From positions 1 to 56,037 of the forward strand of contig JAFGEZ010000041.1 of assembly GCA_016931295.1 (NCBI GenBank): a stretch of DNA of 56,037 bases, in the 5' to 3' direction. The stretch's first letter is position 1. Each line of letters starts with the position of its first letter. Shown here one piece after another: positions 1 to 9,131 of this stretch. This stretch comes from Candidatus Krumholzibacteriota bacterium. Its GTDB lineage: Bacteria; Krumholzibacteriota; Krumholzibacteriia; Krumholzibacteriales; Krumholzibacteriaceae. Under the pieces are notes generated by a model. The model was not told the DNA's origin. It was given only the letters and a program-made list of their open reading frames with translations, and searched no databases. Both the position numbers and the translations under genes were made by a program.

Positions 1-5
1 AGAAA

Positions 6-106
6 TGGCGGGAACGTGTGGGAATCGAACCCACCCCGGATGGTTTTAGCACCCGGCAGAAGGATTTGAAGTCCTCGGGGTCCACCAGAACCCATCCATT
101 CCCGCC
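6..106 (-). tRNA. selC: tRNA-Sec (anticodon TCA)
   Basis: Read on the minus strand, this folds as a selenocysteine tRNA. It has a perfect 8-bp acceptor stem (GGCGGGAA with TTCCCGCC), a 6-bp D stem with a 4-nt loop, an anticodon loop CTTCAAA giving anticodon TCA, a long variable arm with a 7-bp stem (CCGGGTG/CATCCGG), and a 5-bp T stem (GTGGG/CCCAC). The 8-bp acceptor, 6-bp D stem and long variable arm together are the known hallmarks of bacterial tRNA-Sec and separate it from Ser or suppressor tRNAs. No 3' CCA is encoded and the discriminator base reads A. It lies 35 nt past the ridA stop in the same direction and may be co-transcribed with that operon. It implies selA, selB and selenoproteins elsewhere in the genome; none is evident here. 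Confidence 0.93.
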
Positions 107-141
107 CTTCGAGCATACGACATTGCGGCCGGCGTGTAAAG

Positions 142-519
142 TCAGCCGACGCGCGCCACCGCCTCGATCTCGACGAGTGCGCCGAGGGGCAGGGCGTTCA
201 CCGCGAAGGCGGCCCGCGCCGGCTGGTTTTTCGTGAAAAAGCGGGCGTAGACGCCGTTCACCGTCTTGAAGTCCTCGATGGACGCGAGATAGACGGTCGT
301 CTTGAGCACGTCGTCGAGCGTTGCGCCCGCAGCATCGAGAACGGCCGCGAGGTTCTCGAGAACACGCTCGGCCTGGGCCTCGACGCCCTCCGCGAGCGCG
401 CCGGTGACCGGATCGATGCCGATCTGGCCGGAACAGAAGACGAGATCCCCCGACCGGGTCGCCTGGCTGTACGGTCCCACGGCGCCGGGAGCCGTGTCGG
501 TGGCGATGATCTCTTTCAT
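142..519 (-). CDS. ridA: RidA family enamine/imine deaminase
   Basis: This 125-residue protein has the normal RidA/YjgF/UK114 length. The family hydrolyses reactive 2-aminoacrylate and related enamines released by PLP enzymes, protecting other PLP enzymes in the cytoplasm. Visible family features are the N-terminal GPYSQA motif (residues ~16-21), FCSGQIG (~28-34), the ARAAFAV segment carrying the conserved substrate-binding Arg near residue 102, and the closing VEIEAVA. The ATG is preceded by AGGAG at good spacing. The gene starts 28 nt after the glmS stop, so it is the last protein gene of a glmM-glmS-ridA unit. A link to amino-sugar synthesis is not known for the family, and the position may only reflect housekeeping clustering. 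Confidence 0.93.
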   Translation of the reverse strand: MKEIIATDTAPGAVGPYSQATRSGDLVFCSGQIGIDPVTGALAEGVEAQAERVLENLAAVLDAAGATLDDVLKTTVYLASIEDFKTVNGVYARFFTKNQPARAAFAVNALPLGALVEIEAVARVG

Positions 520-547
520 GCGCGCTCCTCTCCAATCCGCCGGACCG

Positions 548-2380
548 TCACTCGACGGTGACGCTCTTGGCGAGATTTCTCGGTTGATCGACGTTGCAGC
601 CCCGCATCACGGCGATGTGGTACGCGATGAGCTGAAGCGGGATGACCGTCAGTATCGGGTAGAGGAAATCGAGGGTCTCGGGAACGAAGATGGCGTGGTC
701 GGCCATCTCGACGACCTCCCGGTTCCGTTCGTTCGTGATGGCGATGATCTTGCCCTTCCGCGCCTTGACCTCGTTGATGTTGCCGAGGATCTTCTGGTAG
801 GCGTTGTCGCGGGGACAGATGATGACGACGGGCATGTTCTCGTCGATCAGCGCGATCGGCCCGTGCTTCATCTCCGCGGCCGGGTATCCCTCGGCGTGGA
901 CGTAGGAGATCTCCTTGAGCTTGAGCGCCCCCTCGAGGGCGACGGGGTAGTTGGGACCGCGCCCGAGGTAGAGGAAATTGTTGTGGTCGGAGTACTGCTC
1001 CGCGATCTCCCTGATCTGGCCGTCGTTCTTCAGGATCTCCTCCACCTGGCCGGGCAGGGCGAGGAGCGCCTCGATGATGTTCTGGGCCTCGGCCGACGAG
1101 ATGTTCCGCATGCGGCCGAGCACGAGCGCGAGCAGGGCGAGGACGGTGACCTGCGAGGTGAAGGCCTTCGTCGAGGCGACGCCGATCTCCGGTCCCGCAT
1201 GGATATAGACGCCGCCGTCCGATTCCCGCGCGATCGTCGATCCGACCACGTTGCAGATCCCCATGCACTTCGATCCCCGCTGCCTCGCCTCCCTGAGCGC
1301 GGCAAGCGTGTCGACGGTCTCCCCCGACTGGCTGATGACGAAGACGCGCGTCTGGCCGTCCAGCACGGGATTCCTGTAGCGGAACTCGCTGGCGTACTCC
1401 ACCTCGACGGGCAGCCTCGCCCGCTCCTCGATCATGTACTCCCCGAGGAGCGCGGCGTGCCAGCTCGTGCCGCAGCCGATGAGGACGATGCGCTCCATCC
1501 GGCGCAGCTCCTCCTCGGACATCGTGATGCCGCCGAGCCGAGCGTGGCCGGTCTGCGCGATGAGCCGGCCTCGCATCGCGTTGCGGATCGTCTCGGGCTG
1601 CTCGAAGATCTCCTTGAGCATGAAGTGGTCGAAGCCGCCCTTCTCGATCATCTCGAGATCCCAGTCCACCTCGTGGATGTCGTGCTCCACGAATTCGTTC
1701 TCGATCGTCATCGTCGTGATACCGTCCGCCGTGGCGAGGATCATCTGCTGATCCTCGAGGTAGACGACCTGCCGCGTATGCTGGAGGATCGCCGCGACGT
1801 CCGAGGCGATGATGTACTCGCCGTCGCCGATGCCGACGACGATCGGCGAGCCGTTCCGCGCGCCGACGAGCTTGTCCGGTTCCCTGGTCGACACGACGAG
1901 CAATCCGTACGTCCCCTCGACCATGCGCAGGGCACGCTGCACGGCGTCCTCGAGATTCCTCCCGTCGTGGAACTTGTCGATGAGATGGGCCAGCGCCTCC
2001 GTGTCGGTATCGGTCGTGAAAACGTACCCCTCCTGCTCGAGGGTCTTCTTGAGCGTGCGGTAATTCTCGATGATCCCGTTGTGGACGAGCGCGATCGTCC
2101 GGTCGGCGTTGAAATGAGGATGCGCGTTGACGCGGTTCGGCTCGCCGTGCGTCGCCCAGCGCGTGTGCGCGATACCGACACGGCCCGAGAGATCCATCCC
2201 TTCGAGCTGTTCCTCGAGCCGCGCGATCTTGCCGGGCGTCTTCTCCCAGACCATCCTGCCGTCGCGGACGACCGCGATCCCCGCGGAGTCGTACCCGCGG
2301 TATTCGAGCCGCTTGAGCCCCTCCATCAGGATGTCTCCGACATTCTCCCGCGTACCGACATATCCTATGATTCCGCACAT
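548..2380 (-). CDS. glmS: glutamine--fructose-6-phosphate aminotransferase (isomerizing)
   Basis: This makes glucosamine-6-phosphate from fructose-6-phosphate and glutamine, the committed step to UDP-GlcNAc for peptidoglycan and LPS. The 610-residue protein has the standard length. It begins MCGIIGYVG, with Cys2 as the glutaminase nucleophile. The class II amidotransferase domain spans about residues 2-220 and two SIS sugar-isomerase domains follow (CGTSWHAAL near 295, SQSGETVDTL near 345, a second SIS at ~450-590). The C terminus LAKSVTVE matches the conserved tail that closes the sugar site. The start ATG has AAGGAG 8 nt upstream. It lies 42 nt downstream of glmM and 28 nt before ridA, all in one direction. 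The short leader leaves no room for a glmS ribozyme. Confidence 0.97.
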   Translation of the reverse strand: MCGIIGYVGTRENVGDILMEGLKRLEYRGYDSAGIAVVRDGRMVWEKTPGKIARLEEQLEGMDLSGRVGIAHTRWATHGEPNRVNAHPHFNADRTIALVHNGIIENYRTLKKTLEQEGYVFTTDTDTEALAHLIDKFHDGRNLEDAVQRALRMVEGTYGLLVVSTREPDKLVGARNGSPIVVGIGDGEYIIASDVAAILQHTRQVVYLEDQQMILATADGITTMTIENEFVEHDIHEVDWDLEMIEKGGFDHFMLKEIFEQPETIRNAMRGRLIAQTGHARLGGITMSEEELRRMERIVLIGCGTSWHAALLGEYMIEERARLPVEVEYASEFRYRNPVLDGQTRVFVISQSGETVDTLAALREARQRGSKCMGICNVVGSTIARESDGGVYIHAGPEIGVASTKAFTSQVTVLALLALVLGRMRNISSAEAQNIIEALLALPGQVEEILKNDGQIREIAEQYSDHNNFLYLGRGPNYPVALEGALKLKEISYVHAEGYPAAEMKHGPIALIDENMPVVIICPRDNAYQKILGNINEVKARKGKIIAITNERNREVVEMADHAIFVPETLDFLYPILTVIPLQLIAYHIAVMRGCNVDQPRNLAKSVTVE

Positions 2381-2422
2381 CGCTCGTTCTCCTTCGCTCC
2401 GGCCGGTCGCCCGGCGGCCATT

Positions 2423-3784
2423 TCAGCCTGCGGCCGGCGGGAACAGACGGGAGACCTCGCCGGCGAGTCGGGCGGCCTCCGCGCCGCTCGTCGCCTCGGC
2501 GATGATCCTCACCACCGGCTCCGTGTTCGACGGCCGGAGATGGATCCATCCGTCGTCCATGTCTATTCGTATACCGTCGATCGTGTTCACGATTCCCGGG
2601 AAACGCTTCTCGAGTTCCGCCCCGATCGCCTGGAGATCCCCGTCGAACGCCCTCTTCTCCTTGACGATCTCGTAGCGCGGATAGGTGGCGACCTTCGCGG
2701 CGAGCGTGGTCTTCTCCCGGGCGAGCAGCTGCAGAACGAGGGCGATCCCCGTCATCGCGTCGCGACCGTAGTGGATCGCGGGGAAGATCACGCCGCCGTT
2801 CCCCTCGCCGCCGATGACCGCGCCGGTCTCCTTCATCAGCGCCGTCACGTTCGCCTCGCCGACCTTCGATCGATGCACCCGCACGCCGTGCCGCCGCGCG
2901 ACGTCGTCGACGAGCCTCGACGTCGACAGGTTCGCGACGACCGGGCCGAGACGCTCGCCGAGCACGAAATCGGCGGCCAGCGCGAGCGTGTATTCCTCGG
3001 AGAGGACGCGCCCCGCGCCGTCGACCAGCACGAGCCGGTCCGCATCGGGATCGCATGCGAAACCGATCGAGGCGCCGTGCTCTCTGACCGCGGCCGAGAG
3101 ATCCCCGAGATTCTCCGGCCTCGGCTCGGGAACGTGCGGGAAGGGCGCGTCGACATCGGTGAAGAGTTCGATCGTCTCGACGCCGAGCTCGCCGAGCAAG
3201 GCCGGGACGATCCGGCTGCCCGCGCCGTTCACGCAATCGACGACCGCCGTGAAACCCGCCCCGGCGATCGCTTCCCGATCCACCAGGTCGAGGGCGAGGA
3301 TCCGCCCGATATGCACACGGTCCAGCGAATCGTTCCGCTTGATCGTCCCCGGAACGCCTGGCGCGTCGTAGACCGGACCGCCGTCGAACACGATCCCGCG
3401 AAGACGCGTTACCGATTGATCGTCGATGAACTCGCCATCGGGGCCGACGAGCTTCAGGGCGTTCCACTCGGGCCCGTTGTGGCTCGCCGTGATGACGACG
3501 CCTCCGGCGGCGCCGAGCTCGCGTACCGCGATCGCCGTCGTCGGCGTTGCGGCGATCCCGATATCGACGACGTCACGTCCGCCGAAACGGAGGGCGGCCG
3601 AGACCGCGTCCGCCAGGATCGGGCCGGAAACCCGCGTGTCGCGCCCGATCACGACGGCGCCGGGGCCGAGCAGGCGCGCGAACGCGGCGGCGAACCGGGC
3701 GGCGGTTCCGGGGTTCATTCCCGGACCGAGTATCCCCCGCACCCCCGATACGCTGATCATGAGCCTGCCGGGATCGAACTCCAC
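2423..3784 (-). CDS. glmM: phosphoglucosamine mutase (archaeal-like GlmM / phosphohexomutase family)
   Basis: This alpha-D-phosphohexomutase has 453 residues. Its position directly before glmS argues that it converts glucosamine-6-phosphate to glucosamine-1-phosphate. The phosphoserine loop reads TASHNGPEWN (active Ser near residue 101), the Mg site CDPDADR lies near residue 245, and the phosphate-binding loop RPSNTEP near residue 420. The active-site loop lacks the usual bacterial SASHNP and instead resembles the phosphoglucosamine/phosphomannomutase group common in archaea and some candidate phyla, so phosphomannomutase activity is a real alternative. The start is a GTG with GGAGGAG just upstream. 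A plausible sigma-70 promoter lies about 40-70 nt upstream. Confidence 0.85.
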   Translation of the reverse strand: MEFDPGRLMISVSGVRGILGPGMNPGTAARFAAAFARLLGPGAVVIGRDTRVSGPILADAVSAALRFGGRDVVDIGIAATPTTAIAVRELGAAGGVVITASHNGPEWNALKLVGPDGEFIDDQSVTRLRGIVFDGGPVYDAPGVPGTIKRNDSLDRVHIGRILALDLVDREAIAGAGFTAVVDCVNGAGSRIVPALLGELGVETIELFTDVDAPFPHVPEPRPENLGDLSAAVREHGASIGFACDPDADRLVLVDGAGRVLSEEYTLALAADFVLGERLGPVVANLSTSRLVDDVARRHGVRVHRSKVGEANVTALMKETGAVIGGEGNGGVIFPAIHYGRDAMTGIALVLQLLAREKTTLAAKVATYPRYEIVKEKRAFDGDLQAIGAELEKRFPGIVNTIDGIRIDMDDGWIHLRPSNTEPVVRIIAEATSGAEAARLAGEVSRLFPPAAG

Positions 3785-3822
3785 GAGTCTCCTCCAGTCG
3801 ACGTGGACGATGAAACGATGAC

Positions 3823-3851
3823 AGGGTAATCGATGCCCGGGGGGAAGTCAA
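3823..3851 (-). promoter_or_regulatory. predicted promoter of glmM-glmS-ridA
   Basis: On the minus strand TTGACT (3851-3846) and TACCCT (3828-3823) are separated by 17 nt. The -35 matches 5 of 6 consensus bases and the -10 only 3 of 6. It lies between the acs terminator and the glmM start, where a promoter is needed. Confidence 0.45.
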
Positions 3852-3893
3852 ACGAATCCGCCCCGCGGGGTTTCCGCGGGCCGCTCCGAGGAA

Positions 3894-3920
3894 ACGGGGC
3901 GGGACCGGGTCCCGCCCCGT
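3894..3920 (-). terminator. intrinsic terminator after acs
   Basis: A perfect 13-bp inverted repeat (ACGGGGCGGGACC, one base, GGTCCCGCCCCGT) starts 25 nt past the acs stop. On the minus strand it is followed by only a short T stretch (TTTCC), so efficiency may be moderate. It separates acs from the glmM promoter. Confidence 0.6.
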
Positions 3921-3944
3921 CATCGTTCAGGCGTACGCCTTCGG

Positions 3945-5906
3945 CTACTTCCGCTCGTCGAGCAGGTGCGTGACGACGGAAGGATCGGCAAGCGTCGTCG
4001 TGTCGCCCACGTCGTCGCTTCCGGCGGCGATGCTCTTCAGGATGCGCCGCATGATCTTGCCGCTGCGCGTCTTCGGCAGCGCGTCGGCGAACTGGATCTT
4101 GTCGGGCTTGGCGATCGGTCCGATCTCCTTGGATACGTGCTGCCGGAGCTCGTCGATCAGCTTGTCCGACTTCTCGATGCCGCCGGTCAGGGTGACGAAG
4201 GCGTAGAGGCCCTGTCCCTTGATCTCGTGCGGCATCGGCACAACCGCCGCCTCGGCGACCGACTGGTGGCTCACCAGGGCGCTCTCGACCTCCATCGTCC
4301 CGATGCGATGGCCCGAGACGTTGATGACGTCGTCGACGCGGCCCATGATCCAGAAGTAGCCGTCCTCGTCCTGCCGCGCGCCGTCGCCCGTGAAGTAGAC
4401 GTTCTTGAAGCGGCTGAAGTACGTGTCCTTGTACCGCTGGTCGTCGCCCCACACGGTGCGGAGCATTCCGGGCCACGGCTTCTCGATGATGAGGTAGCCG
4501 CCCTCGTTGCGGTCGCAGGGCGTGCCGTCCTCGCGGACGACCTTCGGGAAGATGCCGGGGAAGGGCAGCGTGGCCGATCCGGGCTTCAACGCATAGGCGC
4601 CGGGCAGCGGGGTGATCATGATCCCGCCCGTCTCGGTCTGCCACCACGTATCGACGATCGGGCACCGCTCCCCGCCGATGATCTTGTAGTACCACATCCA
4701 GGCCTCGGGATTGATCGGCTCGCCGACCGTGCCGAGCAGTCGCAGGCTCGAGAGATCGTGCTTCTTCGGCCACTCGTCCCCGTTGCGCATGATGGCGCGG
4801 ATCGCGGTCGGGGCGGTGTAGAAGATGTTCACCTTGTACTTCTCGACGACGTCCCAGAAGCGGTCGGGACCGGGGTAGCTCGGCACGCCCTCGAACATCA
4901 GGCTCGTCGCGCCGAGACTCAGCGGCCCGTACACGATGTAGGAATGCCCGGTGATCCAGCCGATGTCGGCCGTGCACCAGTACATGTCGTCTTCCTTGAT
5001 GTCGAAGATCAGCTTCGAGGTCATCGTGACGTACAGCAGGTATCCGCCGGTCGTGTGGACGACGCCCTTCGGCTTGCCGGTCGTGCCGCTCGTGTAGAGG
5101 ATGAAGGAGACGTCTTCGGCGTCCATCTCGACCCAGGGGCACTCCGGGCTCGCGTCGGCCATCTCCTCGTGCCACCAGACGTCGCGTCCGTCAACCATGC
5201 CGATCTCGTTCCCCGTGCGCTTGACGACGACGCACTTCGTTATCGACGGGCACCCCTTGAGCGCCTCGTCGGCGGCGTGCTTGAGGGGAATCGTCTTGCC
5301 CGAACGGAATGAACCGTCGGAGGTGACGAGCAGCTTGGCCTCCGCGTCGACGATGCGGTCCTTCAGCGATTCGGCGCTGAATCCGCCGAAGACGATGCTG
5401 TGGATCGCGCCGATGCGCATGCAGGAGAGCATCGCGATTGCCAGTTCGGGTACCATCGGGAGATAGAGACAGACCCGGTCGCCCTTCTTGATCCCGTGCT
5501 TCTTGAGGACGTTGGAGAACTTGCAGACCTCGGCATGCAGTTCGCGATAGGTGAAGGTGCGCGCTTCGCCCTCGGGCTCGCCCTCCCAGACGATCGCGGG
5601 CTTGTCCGCCTTGCCGTTCTCGAGGTGACGATCGAGACAGTTGTAGGCGATGTTCAAGGTGCCGCCCGAGAACCACTTCACGAATGGCGGCTGCCAGTCG
5701 AGCACCGTGTCCCACTTCCTGAACCAGTGGAGGTACTTCTCGGCCTGCTCGGCCCAGAATCCCTCGAGATCCTTCTCGGACTTCCCGTAGAGGGCCTTGT
5801 ACTCGTCAAGGCTCTTCACCCATGCATTCTTCGCGAATTCAGGGGGGGGCGGAAACTGTCGCCGCTCGTCGAGCATCGAGGTGATCGACTTCTTCTCCTC
5901 GGCCAC
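3945..5906 (-). CDS. acs: acetyl-CoA synthetase (AMP-forming)
   Basis: This activates acetate with ATP and CoA to acetyl-CoA through acetyl-AMP, in the cytoplasm. The 653-residue length is standard. An ACAS N-terminal domain covers about residues 25-85. The AMP-binding core has the P-loop [11 protein letters not shown] near residue 270 and WWQTETGG near 420. The C-terminal lid contains TRSGKIMRR near 615, whose Lys is the known acetylation switch of Acs. The start is a GTG, with AGGAGG 6 nt upstream. A near-consensus promoter lies about 75 nt upstream and a terminator follows. It is divergent from citF: a bacterial citrate lyase reaction releases acetate, which this enzyme would return to acetyl-CoA. 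Confidence 0.97.
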   Translation of the reverse strand: MAEEKKSITSMLDERRQFPPPPEFAKNAWVKSLDEYKALYGKSEKDLEGFWAEQAEKYLHWFRKWDTVLDWQPPFVKWFSGGTLNIAYNCLDRHLENGKADKPAIVWEGEPEGEARTFTYRELHAEVCKFSNVLKKHGIKKGDRVCLYLPMVPELAIAMLSCMRIGAIHSIVFGGFSAESLKDRIVDAEAKLLVTSDGSFRSGKTIPLKHAADEALKGCPSITKCVVVKRTGNEIGMVDGRDVWWHEEMADASPECPWVEMDAEDVSFILYTSGTTGKPKGVVHTTGGYLLYVTMTSKLIFDIKEDDMYWCTADIGWITGHSYIVYGPLSLGATSLMFEGVPSYPGPDRFWDVVEKYKVNIFYTAPTAIRAIMRNGDEWPKKHDLSSLRLLGTVGEPINPEAWMWYYKIIGGERCPIVDTWWQTETGGIMITPLPGAYALKPGSATLPFPGIFPKVVREDGTPCDRNEGGYLIIEKPWPGMLRTVWGDDQRYKDTYFSRFKNVYFTGDGARQDEDGYFWIMGRVDDVINVSGHRIGTMEVESALVSHQSVAEAAVVPMPHEIKGQGLYAFVTLTGGIEKSDKLIDELRQHVSKEIGPIAKPDKIQFADALPKTRSGKIMRRILKSIAAGSDDVGDTTTLADPSVVTHLLDERK

Positions 5907-5980
5907 TACATACCTCCTGTGGGTTCCGTGTACGGCATACCATCGATCGAAACAGGTGTTTCACCATTCAGGGAACGAGG

Positions 5981-6009
5981 ATGATAGAGTGGATTTCCTC
6001 TATTGTCAA
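5981..6009 (-). promoter_or_regulatory. sigma-70 promoter of acs
   Basis: On the minus strand a perfect TTGACA (6009-6004), a 17-nt spacer and TATCAT (5986-5981; 5 of 6) form a near-consensus promoter. Transcription would start near 5974, giving a leader of about 68 nt. Confidence 0.75.
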
Positions 6010-6358
6010 CTTAAAAGCATGCCCGCAGAACCGGCCTGAACGAAAAGAGAAAACGTACGGTTTATCGTCCCATTCAGGTATTCGACTCGAAATCAATTAA
6101 ATCGCCCGATGCGTTCGCTCCATGCCGTACGGGGCGGAAAGAGACCGCTTTCGCCTGCGTCCATGTCCGGTTCCGTCCGCTATCCCGGCGCCGTCCGTCG
6201 AATATGGCCGATGCGTCGCCTCTGCGCGCGCCGGGGCGCACGCGACATGCCCATGCCGTGGCGCCCCCGCCCCCCGCCGGCGAGCGTTCGATATAACATA
6301 CTGCCATGATGAATGTTGCGTAGCCATACGGTCGGCGCCGCGCCCGGGCCGAGAGTGC

Positions 6359-6387
6359 TTGACACGAGGCGATCGAATGGCTACCTA
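6359..6387 (+). promoter_or_regulatory. possible promoter of citF
   Basis: A perfect TTGACA (6359-6364) is followed 17 nt later by the poor -10 TACCTA (6382-6387). A promoter with a strong -35 and weak -10 may depend on an activator. The leader to the ATG would be about 38 nt. Confidence 0.4.
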
Positions 6388-6431
6388 TGAGGAAGCACAC
6401 CCGTTTCCGCCCGTGCAGGCAGGAGGTAATG

Positions 6432-8036
6432 ATGGATTTCGTGAAGAACGCGCTCGGCCGCACCGTCCCCACCGAGGTCAACGGCGTGAAAAAGCGGCCG
6501 TTCGTCGGGGCCTTCGACCCGGCGTACGCCGATCCCTGGGCCGGCCGTCCGGGCCGCTCGAAGGTCCGTACCGGCGAGAGCAAGGTCACCGATCTCGACA
6601 GCGTGATCTCCCTGATCGAGGATGGCGACACGATCTCGTACCCGCACTACTACCGGCTCGGCGACGTCTGCCTGAAGCTCATCGTCGACAGGCTCCGCGA
6701 GCACGGCAGGAAGAACATCCTTCTCTATGGCAACGCCTTCTTCGACAACTGCATCCCGTGGCTCCCCGACGCGATCAGGGACGGCGTGATCCGCGGGATC
6801 ACCGGCTCCTGCTACCGCGGGATGGGCGAGCACCTGATGGCCGGCGATTTCCTCCCGTGGATCGTCACCGGCTACGGACACGGCAACCGGGTGCGCAAGT
6901 TCCATACGGGCGAGATCGAGGTCAAGGTGGCGTTCGGCCCCGTTCCGATCGCCGACCGATGGGGAAACGCCAACGGCCTGATGGGCGATCCCGCCCACTG
7001 GGTCGGACCGCTCGGTCTCTTTCTCGCCGACACGCTCTGGGCGGAGCACGTCTGCCTTCTCGCCGGCGAGGTCAGCGACCGGTATCTCTTCCCCCGCTCC
7101 CTCTCGATGTGCGATGTCGACTTCGTCGTGAAGGTCGACGACCCGGGGGCGGCGGAGGGCGTCGGGTCCGGCACCCTCGACATCGGAAAGATACGCGCGA
7201 ACGCCTTCAACGCGCGCATCGCCGAGCAGGTGCTCGGCGTGATGAAAGCGGCCGGCGTGATCTTCGACGGGTTCAACTTCCAGGTGGGCTCCGGCGCCGG
7301 TCTCATCGTCCTCGACGAGATCAAGAAGATACTCCAGGAGGAGAAGATCAAAGCCGGTTTCGCCATCGGCGGCTGCACCTCGCTCCACGTTGAGATGCTC
7401 CAGTCCGGACTGATCGAGAACCTCCTCCACGGCCAGTGCTTCCAGCCCTCCGAGAACGTCATCAAGTCGATGCTGCACGACTTCAACCACTACGAGATCT
7501 CGACCGGAGAATACGACGACGTCTCCAACAAGGAGAACGCCGTCAACATGCTGGACGTCTCCGTCCTCTCGACGCTGGAGCTGGATCGCTCCTTCAACGT
7601 CAACAGCATCTGCGCCAACGGCCGGATCATCGGCGGCATCGGCGGCGCGCAGGGCGTCGCCGCGGGCTCGAAACTGACGATCATGTTCCTTCCGCTCGCC
7701 ACGGGGAAGAAAGAGAAGGGAAAGGGCTTTCCCCGGATCGTCGACGATGTCTACACCGTCTCGATACCGGGAGAGTGCATCGACGTCGCGGTGACCGAGG
7801 AGTACATCGCCGTCAACCCGGCCAGCGAGAGTCCCTGGATCGACCCGCTGCGGAAGAACGCAGCGTCGATGGGTCTCTCGCTCGTGGAAATCGACGAACT
7901 CCACGAGCTGTCGCTCGCGGCGGCGGCGGAGATCGGCGCAACGCCGCCGCGCACCGAGACGACCGACGAGCCCGTCGAGGTCGTCGAGTGGCGCGACGGC
8001 ACGATCCTCGACACGATCTTCAAGCCGGTCGGCTGA
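6432..8036 (+). CDS. citF: citrate lyase alpha subunit (CitF family), stand-alone
   Basis: CitF transfers the acyl-carrier thiol from the acetyl form to citrate to make citryl-thioester, a CoA-transferase step. The 534-residue protein matches the family along its length. Conserved stretches include GNANG (~175), DFVVKVD (~232), the glycine-rich FQVGSGAG (~285), FAIGGCTSLHVEML (~312), STLELDRSFNVN (~380) and a C-terminal VEWRDG. Two ATGs stand in tandem at 6429 and 6432; I chose the second because AGGAGG lies 5 nt upstream. CitC, CitD, CitE, CitX and CitG are all absent nearby, which is unusual because the classical enzyme needs the CitD carrier and the CitE lyase. It may use free CoA thioesters and a CitE-like lyase elsewhere. 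It is divergent from acs and followed by a strong terminator, so it is probably monocistronic. Confidence 0.88.
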   Translation: MDFVKNALGRTVPTEVNGVKKRPFVGAFDPAYADPWAGRPGRSKVRTGESKVTDLDSVISLIEDGDTISYPHYYRLGDVCLKLIVDRLREHGRKNILLYGNAFFDNCIPWLPDAIRDGVIRGITGSCYRGMGEHLMAGDFLPWIVTGYGHGNRVRKFHTGEIEVKVAFGPVPIADRWGNANGLMGDPAHWVGPLGLFLADTLWAEHVCLLAGEVSDRYLFPRSLSMCDVDFVVKVDDPGAAEGVGSGTLDIGKIRANAFNARIAEQVLGVMKAAGVIFDGFNFQVGSGAGLIVLDEIKKILQEEKIKAGFAIGGCTSLHVEMLQSGLIENLLHGQCFQPSENVIKSMLHDFNHYEISTGEYDDVSNKENAVNMLDVSVLSTLELDRSFNVNSICANGRIIGGIGGAQGVAAGSKLTIMFLPLATGKKEKGKGFPRIVDDVYTVSIPGECIDVAVTEEYIAVNPASESPWIDPLRKNAASMGLSLVEIDELHELSLAAAAEIGATPPRTETTDEPVEVVEWRDGTILDTIFKPVG

Positions 8037-8065
8037 TTTCGCGGCTTGGGGGCGCATGCACGAAA

Positions 8066-8095
8066 GCCGGGGGCGCGTTGCGCCCCCGGCTTTTT
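8066..8095 (+). terminator. intrinsic terminator of citF
   Basis: A perfect 11-bp stem (GCCGGGGGCGC / GCGCCCCCGGC) with loop GTT is followed directly by TTTTT. On the opposite strand the hairpin is followed by TTT, so it may also help stop the convergent flavoprotein transcript. Confidence 0.9.
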
Positions 8096-8117
8096 CCGCG
8101 TTGGGTTCGCGTGCGAC

Positions 8118-9113
8118 TCAGCCGTTCCAGGAACCGAGCACCTTCATGTAGTGCGCCCGCTCGAAGGCGGCCGGTTCGGCGACCGTCTCCTGGCTCACCA
8201 GTCCGCGCACGGCGTCCGCCGAGTCGTAACCGTGCCCGTCGAGCCAGGTCTCGAGCCCGGCGATCAGGTCGGAGACGTATCCCGGTCCGTGATCGAGAAG
8301 CACCGAGGCGCACGTGGCGACGGTCGCCCCGGCAAGAAGCGATTTGACCACGTCGACGGCCGTGTGTATCCCGCCCGACACGGCGAGATCGAGATCGACC
8401 CTGCCGCGGAGTATCGCCGTCCACCTGAGCCGCAACGGCAGTTCCTGCCTGGTGCTGAGTTGGAGCGTCGTCTTGACGGCGAGCGCCTCCGGATCGATAT
8501 CCGGCTGGTAGAACCTGTTGAAGAGGACGAGCCCCTTCGCCCCCGCCCCCTCCAGCCTCGCCGCCGTGTTCGGCACGGCGTCGAGCCACGGGCCGAGCTT
8601 GACGGCGACGGGGATCGATACGGCGCCCGCGACGGCGCGCACGAGGTCGGCGCGGATCTCCTCGATATTCTCGGCCGAGACCGCAGGATCGGTCGACAGG
8701 AAATAGACGTTCAGCTCGATGCCGTCGGCGCCCGCTTCCTCGATGAGCTTCGCGTAGCGGACCCAGCCGCCCTTCGAAACGCCGTTCAGAGAGCCGAAGA
8801 CGGGGATTCCGACCGTGTCCCTGACCCGCCTGACGTGTTCGACGTAGTCGTCGGCGGCGAACCGGTAGGGCCCGATATCGGGGAAGTAGCTCAGGGCCTC
8901 CGCGTAGCTTTCCGTGCCCTGGACGAGATTCTCGTCGAGCTCCTCTTCCTCGAGCGTGACCTGCTCCTCGAAAAGCGAGTGGAGCACGATCGCGCCGGCG
9001 CCCGCATCCTCGAGTTTCCTGACCGCATCGACGTCGCGCCCGAGCGGCGACGCGGCGGCCACGACCGGGTTCGCCAGGTCGACGCCCATGTATGACGTCT
9101 TCAGATTCGCCAT
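8118..9113 (-). CDS. dihydroorotate dehydrogenase-like flavoprotein
   Basis: This protein of about 331 residues has an FMN-binding TIM-barrel of the dihydroorotate dehydrogenase-like type, with no catalytic assignment. Visible barrel features are NPVVAAASPLG near the N terminus, GSLNGV (~115), GADGIELNVYF (~140), PVAVKLGPW (~185) and AVSGGIHTAVDVVKSLLAGA (~265), the last being the phosphate-binding end. Proteins of this group commonly lie beside pyruvate:ferredoxin oxidoreductase in anaerobes. Here it follows nifJ by 18 nt, so the two are almost certainly one operon and this protein may act in ferredoxin-linked electron transfer rather than pyrimidine synthesis. Of two tandem ATGs I chose the one with AGGAGG 5 nt upstream. 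Confidence 0.85.
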   Translation of the reverse strand: MANLKTSYMGVDLANPVVAAASPLGRDVDAVRKLEDAGAGAIVLHSLFEEQVTLEEEELDENLVQGTESYAEALSYFPDIGPYRFAADDYVEHVRRVRDTVGIPVFGSLNGVSKGGWVRYAKLIEEAGADGIELNVYFLSTDPAVSAENIEEIRADLVRAVAGAVSIPVAVKLGPWLDAVPNTAARLEGAGAKGLVLFNRFYQPDIDPEALAVKTTLQLSTRQELPLRLRWTAILRGRVDLDLAVSGGIHTAVDVVKSLLAGATVATCASVLLDHGPGYVSDLIAGLETWLDGHGYDSADAVRGLVSQETVAEPAAFERAHYMKVLGSWNG

Positions 9114-9131
9114 CATCCCCTCCTTTTCCGA

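Larger units (their letters stand above)
5907..6431. other. intergenic region between divergent acs and citF
   Basis: These 525 nt hold no credible gene. The open frames here are antisense or chance frames. On the acs side there is a strong promoter. On the citF side there is a perfect -35 (TTGACA) with a weak -10, then AGGAGG just before citF. An AT-rich island with TATAAC near 6292 could be part of a further regulatory site, but I find no clear partner element. Confidence 0.6.

Noticed and set aside
548-2423. A glmS ribozyme or riboswitch in the leader of glmS
   Set aside because: Only 42 nt separate glmM and glmS, too short for the ribozyme, and its core sequence is not visible.
302-3829. 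A 1175-codon open frame on the plus strand opposite ridA, glmS and glmM
   Set aside because: It mirrors three well-conserved genes in antisense, has no recognisable domain, and long antisense frames are expected at this GC content.
6074-6631. A 185-codon minus-strand frame spanning the acs-citF intergenic region
   Set aside because: It overlaps the citF start in antisense, has low-complexity Arg/Ala/Gly content and no ribosome site.
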